Assembly: GCA_002482545.1 (NCBI GenBank)
Contig: DLGF01000018.1
Location: 1-32,313 of the forward strand
Length of the DNA stretch: 32,313 bases
Direction of reading: 5' to 3'
Origin: Sporomusaceae bacterium UBA7701
Lineage (GTDB): Bacteria > Bacillota > Negativicutes > Sporomusales > UBA7701
Under the pieces are notes generated by a model, which was given only the letters and a program-made list of their open reading frames with translations, had not been told where the DNA came from and did not search any database. The position numbers were made by a program, and so were the translations under genes. Below are positions 8,268 to 16,168 of this stretch, one piece after another. Numbering within the stretch: position 1 is the first letter of the stretch; the number at the start of each line of letters is the position of its first letter.

Positions 8268-8340
8268 GAAAGGCGCCTCCTAACGGGTAGTTTCGATCCT
8301 GTTGTCCAACAGCTGCAGAAATAGCCTAGTAACAATACCA

Positions 8341-8391
8341 ATAATGACCTAGATCATTATAATTTTATAAAAATAGTATTTGTATTGTCAA
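8341..8391 (-). promoter_or_regulatory. Promoter and autoregulatory operator of the TetR gene
   Basis: On the minus strand TTGACA (8386-8391) and TAAAAT (8362-8367) are 18 bases apart. The near-palindrome ATAATGACCTAGATCATTAT (8341-8360, one mismatched pair) directly follows the -10 and covers the expected start near 8355. Its core matches 11 of 16 positions of the palindrome at 4514-4529. Confidence 0.65.
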
Positions 8392-8929
8392 GAAAAACGG
8401 TTAGGAATAAAAGCAGGGAGTTTCATGACCTCTGGCTGACGATTCTTATCGCGCATCCTCCGAGATGGGCCCGTTTTTTTCGTTTCCTTCTTTATCGAAA
8501 TCAGGTTGGTGTCTGTTTTCGGGGAGGATGCTGTTCGGGTTCATTTTCATTGATTGCCGGAGCACGGTAAATTTCAAAGGCCAACCAGGTTATGCCATCA
8601 CAGAGCTGCTGCGGCTATCTTCACCAGTCCGATAAGCTGTCCGGCCGCCTTGAAGGATATCGGAAATATTTCCAGAAAACAACATACATTGCAGGCAGCA
8701 ATTCCGATTGCGGGCGATTGGCCGCCGTTAAAGAATATTGCAGCAAGTGTTGAGAAAGAAGTAATCACCAAGGTCTTAAGAAATATCCTTCTTCAGGTCG
8801 CCCGGATAAGTTTTAGGGGTATCCAATACCACGCTATTCATATACTCAGATACGGCCGGGGCTGGCATGAATGTTGCGGATTATTACAATCGTTATTCCC
8901 GAGATTCAAAAAGGAGAGGGGCGAACAGA
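8392..8929. other. Long upstream region of the amino acid permease
   Basis: I find no credible gene in about 540 bases. Open frames here lack ribosome binding sites, and the longest runs into the permease in the wrong frame. I looked for T-box or other leader-RNA hallmarks and could not identify any. A run of seven Ts follows GGGCCCG near 8474, but I could not fold a convincing terminator stem ahead of it. Confidence 0.35.
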
Positions 8930-10303
8930 ATGAATCCAGAGGACAACGGTATGCAGCGGGGCCTGAAGAATCGGCATATCCAGATGATTGCTCTGGGGGG
9001 AGCAATCGGCACAGGGCTGTTTTACGGCTCAGCCCAGACGATCAAATTAGTAGGGCCGGCGATTACTCTTTCGTACATAATCGGCGGGATCATCATCTTT
9101 ATGATTATGAGAATGCTCGGCGAAATGGCGGTAGAGGAGCCGGTCTCGGGTTCTTTCAGTTATTATGCTTACAAATACTGGGGAGAGTTTCCCGGTTTTT
9201 TATCCGGCTGGAACTATTGGTTTAATTATATCGTCGTCAGTATGGCCGAACTGACGGCGGTAGGAATCTATATCAATTATTGGTGGCCTGACGTGCCCCA
9301 TTGGGTATCGGCCCTGGTGTTTCTGGTAGTAATCACCCTGCTGAATCTGATTGAAGTAAAGATGTACGGCGAGCTGGAATTCTGGTTTGCCATCGTTAAA
9401 GTAGTCGCTATCATCGGCATGATTATTCTGGGAGCCCTGATGATTTTTACCGGGATCGGTGTAGGCGGCAATCCGCTCGGTTTTGAAAATCTCTGGATCC
9501 ATGGCGGGTTTATGCCGAATGGGGTTTGGGGATTGCTGCTTTCGCTGGTTATCGTGATGTTTTCCTTTGGCGGAATCGAACTGATCGGGATTACCGCGGG
9601 GGAGGCCGACAATCCTAAAAAGTCGATTGCGCAGGCTGTCAACCAGGTCATGTGGCGAATTCTGATCTTCTATGTAGGCGCATTGGCGGTCATGATGATT
9701 ATTTACCCCTGGAATAAAATCGGCGTGGATGGAAGCCCGTTCGTGCAGATTTTTTCGAAAATGGGCATTCCGGCGGCCGCCACTATTCTGAATGTGGTTG
9801 TTCTTACCGCCGCCTTGTCGGTTTACAATAGCGGCATTTACAGCAACGCCCGCATGCTGTACGGGCTGGCGCAGCAAGGCAACGCCCCCCGGGTTTTTGC
9901 GAGATTAAACAGCAAGGGTGTCCCTGTATCAGGCGTGCTTGCTTCTTCCGCCTGTACGCTGGTTGCCGTGGTATTGAACTATTTGGTACCGGGCAAAGTG
10001 TTTATGTATTTGATTGCGGTAGCCATCCTGGCGGCGGTCATCAGCTGGGTTGTGATTATTATCGCCAACCTCAAATTCCGGGCTGCCAAGGGGGCCGATG
10101 CGGACAAACTGGAGTTCAAGGTGCCCGGGTATCCGTATGTAAATTATGTTTGCCTGGCGTTCATGGTCATGATTGTGGGGTTGATGACCCAAATCGATGA
10201 TATGAAATTGTCGGTTTACATTCTGCCCTTGTGGCTGGTTATCCTGTGGCTCGGTTTCAAATGGAAGAAGAACTATGCCGCAAATAAGACCATCAAAGCG
10301 TAG
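8930..10303 (+). CDS. Amino acid permease, AroP/PheP-like (APC superfamily, AAT family)
   Basis: This is an inner-membrane proton symporter, probably for an aromatic or related neutral amino acid. The 457-residue chain has the family opening GLKNRHIQMIALGGAIGTGLF, then IMRMLGEMAVEEPVSGSFSYYAYKYWG, the FSFGGIELIGITAGEADNP block in the middle and NSGIYSNARMLYGLAQQGNAP in helix 8. All are very close to what I recall of AroP/PheP. About twelve membrane helices can be counted. I chose ATG 8930 over the in-frame ATG 8867 because AGGGG lies eight bases before it and homologues begin a few residues before RGLKNRHIQ. The gene stands alone and is followed by a large hairpin. Exact substrate is inferred. 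Confidence 0.9.
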   Translation: MNPEDNGMQRGLKNRHIQMIALGGAIGTGLFYGSAQTIKLVGPAITLSYIIGGIIIFMIMRMLGEMAVEEPVSGSFSYYAYKYWGEFPGFLSGWNYWFNYIVVSMAELTAVGIYINYWWPDVPHWVSALVFLVVITLLNLIEVKMYGELEFWFAIVKVVAIIGMIILGALMIFTGIGVGGNPLGFENLWIHGGFMPNGVWGLLLSLVIVMFSFGGIELIGITAGEADNPKKSIAQAVNQVMWRILIFYVGALAVMMIIYPWNKIGVDGSPFVQIFSKMGIPAAATILNVVVLTAALSVYNSGIYSNARMLYGLAQQGNAPRVFARLNSKGVPVSGVLASSACTLVAVVLNYLVPGKVFMYLIAVAILAAVISWVVIIIANLKFRAAKGADADKLEFKVPGYPYVNYVCLAFMVMIVGLMTQIDDMKLSVYILPLWLVILWLGFKWKKNYAANKTIKA

Positions 10304-10415
10304 CCGGGCAGCCTGAACTAATAAGTTTTCTTTTCGGGCTGAAAAAAACTTATCAAAGGAATTTATCAGGCCGTCTGGAAACGACTAATTCACGAAGAGG
10401 CTCTTTTGAGCTTTG

Positions 10416-10472
10416 CCTGTAATACCTGAGGCTGACATCGTTTTATACGGTGCCAGCCTCAGGTATTACAGG
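10416..10472. terminator. 19-bp perfect inverted repeat between convergent genes
   Basis: Arms 10416-10434 and 10454-10472 are perfectly complementary. The 19-base loop itself can extend the stem by about five more pairs. The repeat lies between the permease (plus) and the LysR gene (minus). No U-tract is seen. It is probably a two-way terminator-like structure. Confidence 0.6.
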
Positions 10473-10525
10473 ATAATGCGGTTTAACGCACGGGAAATAA
10501 CCGGCAAGAGCGACTGGAAGGCTGT

Positions 10526-11416
10526 TCAGTTGCTTCCCATAACTTCTTTCAGTTCGGAAAGAAGCAGGGGAATGCAGGGGTTCGAATTATTGGCTTTCCA
10601 CACCATAACCAGGTTGACGCCGGCGTCGTTATTGTTTATGTCAATGAATCGAAGCGAGGGAGAAACGTCGTCTTTGGCATGGCGTGAAAGAATTGTAACC
10701 CCAAGGCCGGCTTCCACCAGGAGCAGCACTGTTTCGTAATGGGACTGAGTCACGATATCCGGGTAAAAGCCCCCGTTAACGCATAATTTTATAATGTGGT
10801 CAAAGAGTTGCGGCGATTTGGTGCGGGACATCAGCACAAATGTTTCCTGCGCCAAATCTTCCATATCGACCTTTTCTTTGTTCGCCAGGGGATGGTCATA
10901 GGCCACGGCTAAAGCGTGATATTCGGTGCAGACCGTTTCCCGGCGAAGATCAGGGATGTTCTCAAGACCGATGGTGAGGGTAAAGGCGAGGTCCAGCTCT
11001 CTCGTGTCCAGGGCGTCGTTCAGGGTTCCCCAGCTCGCCCGGCCAACGGACAGGCCGATATGGGGATTTTTTTTATGAAACGAGCGAATCAGCCGGGGAA
11101 GGAATTTTTTCTCCGAAGTGCCCAAATAGCCGATTTTCAAGCTGCCCACGACACCCGCCCCCGCTAATTTGACCTTTCGCACGGCTTCTTCCGACTTGGC
11201 TACAATCGCACAGGCCTGGGCAAGTAGTTCGGCCCCGGCCGCGGTCAGCTGGAGGCCGCGCTTGTCGCGGATGAACAACGGTACCCCAAGGTAAGCCTCC
11301 AAGTCGGCGATTTGCCTGCTCAGAGCCGGTTGGGCAATGAAAAGATGCTTGGCCGCTTCCGTGAAATTCAAGTATTTGGCTGCAGCGATAAAATACCGCA
11401 GTTGCTTGATGTCCAT
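10526..11416 (-). CDS. LysR-family transcriptional regulator
   Basis: This is a 296-residue LysR regulator with an N-terminal winged helix-turn-helix (MDIKQLRYFIAAAKYLNFTEAAKHL, then AQPALSRQIADLE) and a periplasmic-binding-protein-like effector domain from about residue 90. The frame is open upstream to 11569, but the family start is clearly MDIKQLRYF. ATG 11416 is preceded by GGGAGAG four bases away. It is divergent from the DUF169/tautomerase pair with about 160 bases between starts, the standard arrangement for a LysR regulator and its target. I could not define a convincing T-N11-A box there. It converges on the permease across the 10416-10472 hairpin. Confidence 0.92.
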   Translation of the reverse strand: MDIKQLRYFIAAAKYLNFTEAAKHLFIAQPALSRQIADLEAYLGVPLFIRDKRGLQLTAAGAELLAQACAIVAKSEEAVRKVKLAGAGVVGSLKIGYLGTSEKKFLPRLIRSFHKKNPHIGLSVGRASWGTLNDALDTRELDLAFTLTIGLENIPDLRRETVCTEYHALAVAYDHPLANKEKVDMEDLAQETFVLMSRTKSPQLFDHIIKLCVNGGFYPDIVTQSHYETVLLLVEAGLGVTILSRHAKDDVSPSLRFIDINNNDAGVNLVMVWKANNSNPCIPLLLSELKEVMGSN

Positions 11417-11575
11417 TTTTCTCTCCCGAGCTGATAAAATATCCCGCAGGCGGATGACCGGCCTGCCATACTTTTTTGTAATACGGCCAGACGGATAAAG
11501 CATTTTTCTTTTCCGAGGGGCGAAAGTATACTGGAAGGGAAGAAATAACCAATTCCGCAAAGGAGACATTCGGCC

Positions 11576-12328
11576 ATGCAGAGTGAAATTGCCCGGAGGC
11601 TGATGCTCAAATACTCTCCTGTCGCTATTTTGTTCAGCAACGAGAAACCGCAGGACGCCCTGGAGTTCGCCGAAGGGCGCTGGGGTTGCGTTGCCGCCAT
11701 GCTGACGGCGGCGATGAAGGGACGCCGGGTGGTGTTTAGCCGTAAAACTTTTGGCTGTAAGGGCGGCGGCATCGGACTGGGCCTTGTGGATGAGTATGCG
11801 GACGGCTTCGAATACTTTATTTCCACGGGAAAAGAGGGCGCACCCCCGGCGGCGGGAATGCCCGAGCCGGAGGCTTACAAAAAGACGCCTGACTTAGCGA
11901 GAGAATTTATGGCGTCCATGCCGCTTGCCAATATACCTGAGCAATACGTTGTCTTTGCCCCGCTGCCGGAGGTCGACGCCGCCAAAGGCCAGCCGAAAGT
12001 CGTGGTGTTCTACGCGAACCCCGACCAGTTGTCGGCCCTTGTTGTTCTGGTCAATTACAGCCGTTCGGGCTTTGACAATGTCCTGGTCCCCTTTGCGGCC
12101 GGTTGCCAGACGGTTTGCCTGCTCCCCTGGAATGAAGCGGCCCGGGAATGTCCGCGAGCCGTTATCGGGATGACGGATATTACGGCGCGTCCCTATATGG
12201 ACGCCGATCTGTTGTCATTCAGCGTTCCGTATGCCATGTTTAAAGAGATGGAAGACAATGTGCCGGGCAGTTTTCTGGACAAGCATGACTGGAAAAAAGT
12301 AGCCGAACGCATCCGGCGCAATAGCTGA
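11576..12328 (+). CDS. DUF169 family protein
   Basis: This 250-residue soluble protein has the hallmarks of DUF169, a widespread anaerobe and archaeal family without an assigned reaction. It has an early VAILF segment, GRWGCVAAML (Cys38), KTFGCKGGGIGLGL (Cys61 plus a Gly-rich loop) and a late FAAGCQTVC block (Cys177, Cys181). The conserved cysteines invite a metal or redox role, but this is inference. AAGGAGA precedes the ATG by about ten bases, and TATACT at 11527-11532 could be the -10. It is followed 38 bases later by a small tautomerase-fold gene, so the two probably form an operon under the divergent LysR. A decayed copy of its 3' end lies at about 26735. Confidence 0.85.
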   Translation: MQSEIARRLMLKYSPVAILFSNEKPQDALEFAEGRWGCVAAMLTAAMKGRRVVFSRKTFGCKGGGIGLGLVDEYADGFEYFISTGKEGAPPAAGMPEPEAYKKTPDLAREFMASMPLANIPEQYVVFAPLPEVDAAKGQPKVVVFYANPDQLSALVVLVNYSRSGFDNVLVPFAAGCQTVCLLPWNEAARECPRAVIGMTDITARPYMDADLLSFSVPYAMFKEMEDNVPGSFLDKHDWKKVAERIRRNS

Positions 12329-12366
12329 TGTGTTCCATAAATGACAGGAGAAAGAGGGGTGAGCTC

Positions 12367-12558
12367 ATGCCGATCATCACGGTGGAAGGCCCGCAAATCA
12401 GCAAGGAGCAGAAGCGGCAGCTCGTCGGGGAAATCACTAAAGCCGCCAGTGATATCATCCGGCTTCCGGCGGAATATATAACGGTTTTGATTAAAGAGAA
12501 CGGCCATGACAATATCGGTGTTGGCGGGAGTTTATTGTCGGATGCGGAAGCCCAATAA
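12367..12558 (+). CDS. 4-oxalocrotonate tautomerase-like small protein
   Basis: This 63-residue protein of the tautomerase superfamily has the catalytic N-terminal proline right after Met (MPIITVEGPQ) and the C-terminal GVGG turn. By hand alignment the two arginines that bind substrate in true 4-oxalocrotonate tautomerase (Arg11 and Arg39) correspond to Ser and Val here. The aromatic residue before the GGG turn is replaced too (DNIGVGG). The reaction is therefore probably not 4-oxalocrotonate isomerisation. I chose ATG 12367 because AGGGGTG lies five bases upstream and the proline must be residue 2. It is downstream of DUF169, likely in the same operon. Confidence 0.85.
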   Translation: MPIITVEGPQISKEQKRQLVGEITKAASDIIRLPAEYITVLIKENGHDNIGVGGSLLSDAEAQ

Positions 12559-12569
12559 GCGTTTTTTTC

Positions 12570-12606
12570 GAAGCTCCACAAAGGCCCAAGGCCGGTGTGG
12601 AGCTTC
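12570..12606. terminator. Terminator hairpin between the tautomerase and SMR genes
   Basis: Arms 12570-12580 and 12596-12606 are an 11-bp perfect inverted repeat. An inner GGCC/GGCC stem with a CAA loop (12583-12593) sits inside it. A short T run follows on the plus strand (12606-12610). It serves the plus-strand operon and possibly the convergent SMR gene. Confidence 0.7.
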
Positions 12607-12634
12607 TTTTCCTGATCATAACAGGCCGGTTTTT

Positions 12635-12961
12635 TTAATGTCCGGGACCCTTCAGATTGAGCAATACCACGCCGCCGATAATCAGGGCTATTCCCATGCC
12701 GGTGTAAATGTTGAAGGACTCTTTCCAAACCCAGATGGCGACCAAGGCCGTCAAAACCGTGCCCAGTCCCGACCAGATAGCATAAGCAACGTTCAGGGGG
12801 ATAAAGGTCAGGGCGCGGGACAATGTATAAAAGGAAGTTCCCATCCCGATGGCAAAGGCAAGGCTGGGCAGGAACTTGGTGAACCCTGCCGAGATTTTGA
12901 GCATCGACGTGGAAAATATTTCGCAGACAATGGCTATACCCAATAAGATATATCCACTCAC
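12635..12961 (-). CDS. Small multidrug resistance (SMR) transporter
   Basis: This 108-residue, four-helix proton antiporter of the EmrE/QacE type exports cationic lipophilic compounds as a dimer. The essential membrane Glu14 (IVCEIFSTSMLK) is present, as are Tyr60 and Trp63 of the substrate pocket (AYAIWSGLGTV), at the same numbers as in EmrE. The GTG start overlaps the stop of the upstream TetR gene as GTGA (12958-12961), so the two are coupled in one operon and the pump is repressed by its own upstream regulator. It converges on the tautomerase gene. Confidence 0.93.
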   Translation of the reverse strand: MSGYILLGIAIVCEIFSTSMLKISAGFTKFLPSLAFAIGMGTSFYTLSRALTFIPLNVAYAIWSGLGTVLTALVAIWVWKESFNIYTGMGIALIIGGVVLLNLKGPGH

Positions 12962-13518
12962 AGGGTTTCCTCCCCGGTCAGAGAAATCAAGTAGTTTAAG
13001 ACTTTCTCGCGCACTTCTTCCCTTAGGTTTATTCTGTAGAGCTGATTGTAGTAGAGGCCGTCGACGGCCAGCCGGATGACGGTCGAAAGGGTCGGATCCA
13101 TATGATCGTTCTCAATGCGCTTTTGCAGTTGCTGCATTTGCTTGGACACAGACAGCAGCATTTCAGGGTTGGCCGCGATGGCGGACAAAAAGGCGACATT
13201 CATGGTCAATTCATCGTCCGGCTGGCTAAACGTCACGTTCGCATAAGCCCTGGTCCATTTTCCCTTTTCCCGTTGATCCTGACCGGCAATATGCTCCACT
13301 TTATCAATAAAGCCTTGCAGCACAAAGTCGCTCATGCCTTTCATCAAGGCGTCCTTACTGGGGAAGTGATAGAGCAATCCCCCCTTGCTCAGCTTTGCCT
13401 CTTTGGCGACCGCTTCCAAGGTTAAGGCCGTTACGCCGGTGGTATTAATGATTTGAGCGGCGGCCCGCAGTATTTTATATTTCGTATCAGTCGTTTTATG
13501 GGGGGGCTGGATTGGCAT
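12958..13518 (-). CDS. TetR-family repressor of the SMR pump
   Basis: This 186-residue TetR protein has its helix-turn-helix at about residues 12-60 (KILRAAAQIINTTGVTALTL, then SKGGLLYHFPSKDALM). The rest is a helical ligand-binding domain. The ATG has GGGAGG eight bases upstream. The gene is first in a two-gene operon with the SMR transporter. Its promoter spacer is filled by a perfect 20-bp palindrome, so it very likely represses itself and the pump until a toxic cation binds. Confidence 0.92.
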   Translation of the reverse strand: MPIQPPHKTTDTKYKILRAAAQIINTTGVTALTLEAVAKEAKLSKGGLLYHFPSKDALMKGMSDFVLQGFIDKVEHIAGQDQREKGKWTRAYANVTFSQPDDELTMNVAFLSAIAANPEMLLSVSKQMQQLQKRIENDHMDPTLSTVIRLAVDGLYYNQLYRINLREEVREKVLNYLISLTGEETL

Positions 13519-13549
13519 AGGCTTTACCTCCCAATGAGTTCTGGATATT

Positions 13550-13578
13550 ATTATATACCGTCCGGACGGTATAGTAAA
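13550..13578 (-). promoter_or_regulatory. TetR-SMR promoter with perfect 20-bp operator
   Basis: TATACCGTCCGGACGGTATA (13554-13573) is a perfect palindrome. On the minus strand TTTACT (13573-13578) and TATAAT (13550-13555) flank it with a 17-base spacer. A bound dimer would occlude RNA polymerase. Confidence 0.82.
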
Positions 13579-13821
13579 GAAGTTTTATCGCTAGATCTAT
13601 CCCCTTAAATCACCATAAACGGGCTAGTTCATCCTCGTTTTCCGAACCTGCTGCTTACAAGATAAACGGCTCGTCCGAACCCTTGAGGCGATATTCTAAA
13701 GACGGACGGACTTAGAAGAGCCGGACAACTGGGGACCTTGACTTTCTGTTTGAGGAAATAGCTCTATCCCCGCCAATATTGTTTATTTTGAAAGCAAGGC
13801 AATAACAGCGTGATAAACATA
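13579..13821. other. Non-coding stretch that may encode a small RNA
   Basis: No gene is visible. A possible folded element pairs CGGCTC (13667-13672) with GAGCCG (13718-13723), and GTCCG (13673-13677) with CGGAC (13707-13711). A good plus-strand terminator ends the region at 13858, although no coding sequence precedes it. I do not recognise a known RNA family. Confidence 0.3.
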
Positions 13822-13858
13822 AGCCTAGTCCGCCGGGAACGGCGAACCGGGCTTTTTT
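13822..13858 (+). terminator. Rho-independent terminator without an upstream gene
   Basis: A 14-position stem (13822-13835 with 13840-13853, 12 of 14 paired) closes on a GGAA tetraloop and is followed by six Ts (13853-13858). It points along the plus strand toward the receptor gene but lies upstream of that gene's Fur box. Confidence 0.7.
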
Positions 13859-13975
13859 CATGCATACGCTTATCTGGCAGGCGCCGGCTTTGCTATCAGG
13901 AAAATCCGGATACGGTTCATTAACTCCTTTTACAGGTAGAATGGGAGCCGGTTCTCTAGTATTATATAACGGTAA

Positions 13976-13990
13976 CGATAATCATTCTCA
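13976..13990. promoter_or_regulatory. Fur box upstream of the TonB-dependent receptor
   Basis: CGATAATCATTCTCA matches the 7-1-7 Fur core TGATAATCATTATCA at 13 of 15 positions. It lies about 75 bases before the receptor start. Repression by iron-loaded Fur is the expected effect. Confidence 0.7.
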
Positions 13991-14063
13991 AAATTTGTCT
14001 TGCTTCAGGGCACCAAAGCCCATAGTGTCTAATTGTTTTTTTATTATTTAATGAGGTGATGCA

Positions 14064-16076
14064 GTGAAAAGAAAGCAAAAACAGGGATTGGTGAGCGCTC
14101 TGGTGAGCGGGGTTTTACTGTTGGCCGGACCGGCGGCGTATGCGGCGGAACAGGAATTCAACCTGGACGAGTACGTGGTGACGGCCAACCGGATTCCGGT
14201 AAAAAAGACGGAGACGGCGGCCAGCGTCACCGTCATTACCCGCGAGGAAATCGAAAAAAGCGGGGCAGTGAGCGTACCGGATATTTTGAAGAAAACCACC
14301 GTGACGATGCAGCTTGACCGCACCGCCAGCGTTCCCACCATCAACGGCGATGTGCGGGTGCTTGTGCTGGTCGACGGCCGCGAAGTCAACTGGAAGGGCG
14401 GCGGCATGCACATGGGCCAGTCCGGCGCCAACCTCGACTACTTGCCCGGCGTGGACAGCATTGAGCGGATCGAGATCGTCCGGGGGCCCGCTTCCGCCTT
14501 GTATGGCAGCGACGCGGTAGGCGGCGTGATCAATATCATTACCCGGAAAGCTTCCAAGGAGAGCACCCGTTATTCCTTGGAAACCGGCAGTTGGGGCCAT
14601 CGCCGCTACAGCCTGATTACCGAAAACAAAGACGGCGACTTCAGTTACCGGATCAATCTGGAACGGGAGCACCAGGACGACTACCACTATAAAAGCGGCT
14701 ACAGCGGCAAAGACGAACGGGCCGTAAACACGGCCCTGGACCAGGATAAAATGAATATCCGCCTGGATAAAGATCTCGGCGACGACCGGTCGCTTTCCCT
14801 GACTTTTGATCATACCGACGGCCGGAAAGGGTTCAACGTCATGCCGGACTACGGCGCCTTTGCCGACTCCGGCGGCAATACCACTTATCTCGCCAATATT
14901 GTCAATAACTTTATCGAAAATAACGCCAGTTTGACCTACCGCTGGAATCAAGGGGAAAGAGCCAATAATTTCATCCGGGTGTACCGCAACTACCTTACCT
15001 ATAATTATGAGAATCATATGGACTATACATATCCCGACTATTATTTCAACGGGCTGTCGTACACCACTCAGGCCGACGGAGCGGAATGGCAGCAGACCTG
15101 GCGGATCAGCGACCGCTATACGCTGCTGGGCGGCGCTTCCTGGCGCCAGGTTTCGGCCGACTCGGAGGAGTATGACGTTGTGATTCCCGGGTTCGGGGTC
15201 TACCTGCCCGGCAACAACTTCAAAGGCAAGAAAATATCCAACCGGGCCTTCTTTCTGGAGAACAACTGGCGGCTGCCGAAAAACTGGTCGGTGACGGCCG
15301 GGATGCGCTACGACGATTACACCCTGTTCGGCGATAAAACCACGGCCCGCATCACGGTCAACCGCGAGCTCGACGATACCACCAACGTATTCGCCTCCTG
15401 GGGGCAAATCTTCAAGACGCCGTTTATCGCCGATGTATACGGGGGCGGGTTCATGCTTCCCAATCCGAAACTCAAGCCGGAAACCGGCGATGTCGTCACG
15501 CTGGGCATAAACACCCGGCTGGCGGAGGGGACCGAGCTGCAGGCCAGCGTGTTCAGCAGCCGCCTCAACGATGCGCTGGATTATTATATGGTGGGTGCGA
15601 ACAAGTATCAATGGATGAATGTGGCCGAACTGAAACGCCGCGGCCTGGATATCAGCCTGAAACGCCGCTTGTCGCCGCAGTGGCAGCTATCGGCCGGCTA
15701 TTCCTATGTCAAAGTGGAGGAAGAAGAGTCGGGAACTGTCCCCAATTCCTATCCGAAGCGGGAAGAGATCAACAACAACGAGCCGCACGGTTACCGGCTG
15801 GGCCTGCAGTACGAGCAGGACAAATGGAGCGCCGACTTTACCCTAAGGGGAGCAACCGGGCGCAGTTCGCGGGCGTTCACGTCGTCAGACTATTGGGTGG
15901 CTGATCTGGGCGTAAGCTATAAAATGAACCCGGCTACCCGTATTTACCTGAAAGCGTACAACTTAACGAACGAAGCTTATGAACTGCATGGCGCCTACGG
16001 TGATAAGACCGGCTTCACGGGACTCTATCCGATGCCGGGAAGGCAGGTCGTTTTGGGCATAGATCAGCGCTTTTAG
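14064..16076 (+). CDS. TonB-dependent outer-membrane receptor, siderophore type
   Basis: This 670-residue outer-membrane gated channel probably takes up a ferric chelate. It has a signal peptide (basic start, hydrophobic core, AYA cut after residue 27), then a TonB box (DEYVVTA, about 35-41). The plug domain follows, with SVTVITREEIEKSGAVSVPDIL, VLVLVDGREV and IERIEIVRGPASALYGSDAVGGVINI (to about 160). The beta-barrel ends in a terminal Phe (IDQRF), as outer-membrane proteins do. The GTG start has AGGTG five bases upstream. A Fur box lies upstream and a terminator hairpin downstream. Companion TonB, ABC transporters and a PchR-like regulator are next door. A heme or cobalamin ligand is less likely, because no such riboswitch or enzyme is nearby, but the ligand cannot be read off. 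Confidence 0.93.
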   Translation: MKRKQKQGLVSALVSGVLLLAGPAAYAAEQEFNLDEYVVTANRIPVKKTETAASVTVITREEIEKSGAVSVPDILKKTTVTMQLDRTASVPTINGDVRVLVLVDGREVNWKGGGMHMGQSGANLDYLPGVDSIERIEIVRGPASALYGSDAVGGVINIITRKASKESTRYSLETGSWGHRRYSLITENKDGDFSYRINLEREHQDDYHYKSGYSGKDERAVNTALDQDKMNIRLDKDLGDDRSLSLTFDHTDGRKGFNVMPDYGAFADSGGNTTYLANIVNNFIENNASLTYRWNQGERANNFIRVYRNYLTYNYENHMDYTYPDYYFNGLSYTTQADGAEWQQTWRISDRYTLLGGASWRQVSADSEEYDVVIPGFGVYLPGNNFKGKKISNRAFFLENNWRLPKNWSVTAGMRYDDYTLFGDKTTARITVNRELDDTTNVFASWGQIFKTPFIADVYGGGFMLPNPKLKPETGDVVTLGINTRLAEGTELQASVFSSRLNDALDYYMVGANKYQWMNVAELKRRGLDISLKRRLSPQWQLSAGYSYVKVEEEESGTVPNSYPKREEINNNEPHGYRLGLQYEQDKWSADFTLRGATGRSSRAFTSSDYWVADLGVSYKMNPATRIYLKAYNLTNEAYELHGAYGDKTGFTGLYPMPGRQVVLGIDQRF

Positions 16077-16108
16077 CCCGGGTTCCGGGGGACCCGTCAT
16101 ATAAGAAG

Positions 16109-16143
16109 CCCGGTTGCAGGCAATTTTTTTGCCTGCAACCGGG
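16109..16143. terminator. Bidirectional terminator hairpin, receptor/AraC junction
   Basis: Arms 16109-16123 and 16129-16143 form a perfect 15-bp stem with a TTTTT loop. The hairpin lies between the receptor (plus) and the AraC-type gene (minus). Confidence 0.7.
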
Positions 16144-16168
16144 AAAGCAGAAAACCCTGTTACTTATG

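Noticed and set aside
8867..8929. Upstream in-frame ATG for the permease
   Set aside because: The extra 21 residues are polar and unlike the family, and the better ribosome binding site serves ATG 8930.
8554..9225. 223-codon plus-strand frame upstream of and into the permease
   Set aside because: It overlaps the permease in another frame, has no ribosome binding site and no recognisable product.
10416..10472. CRISPR or mobile-element repeat
   Set aside because: The hairpins at the convergent junctions differ in sequence, occur once each and have no spacers, transposase or target duplications.
11419..11569. N-terminal extension of the LysR gene
   Set aside because: The 51 extra residues precede the canonical MDIKQLRYF start, which has its own good ribosome binding site.
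13579..14063. Cobalamin riboswitch ahead of the TonB-dependent receptor
   Set aside because: I could not find the conserved cobalamin-riboswitch core. A Fur box and iron genes point to iron instead.
14115..15611. 498-codon open frame on the minus strand
   Set aside because: It lies fully antisense to the receptor gene, has no recognisable domains, and reflects GC-rich codon use in the real gene.
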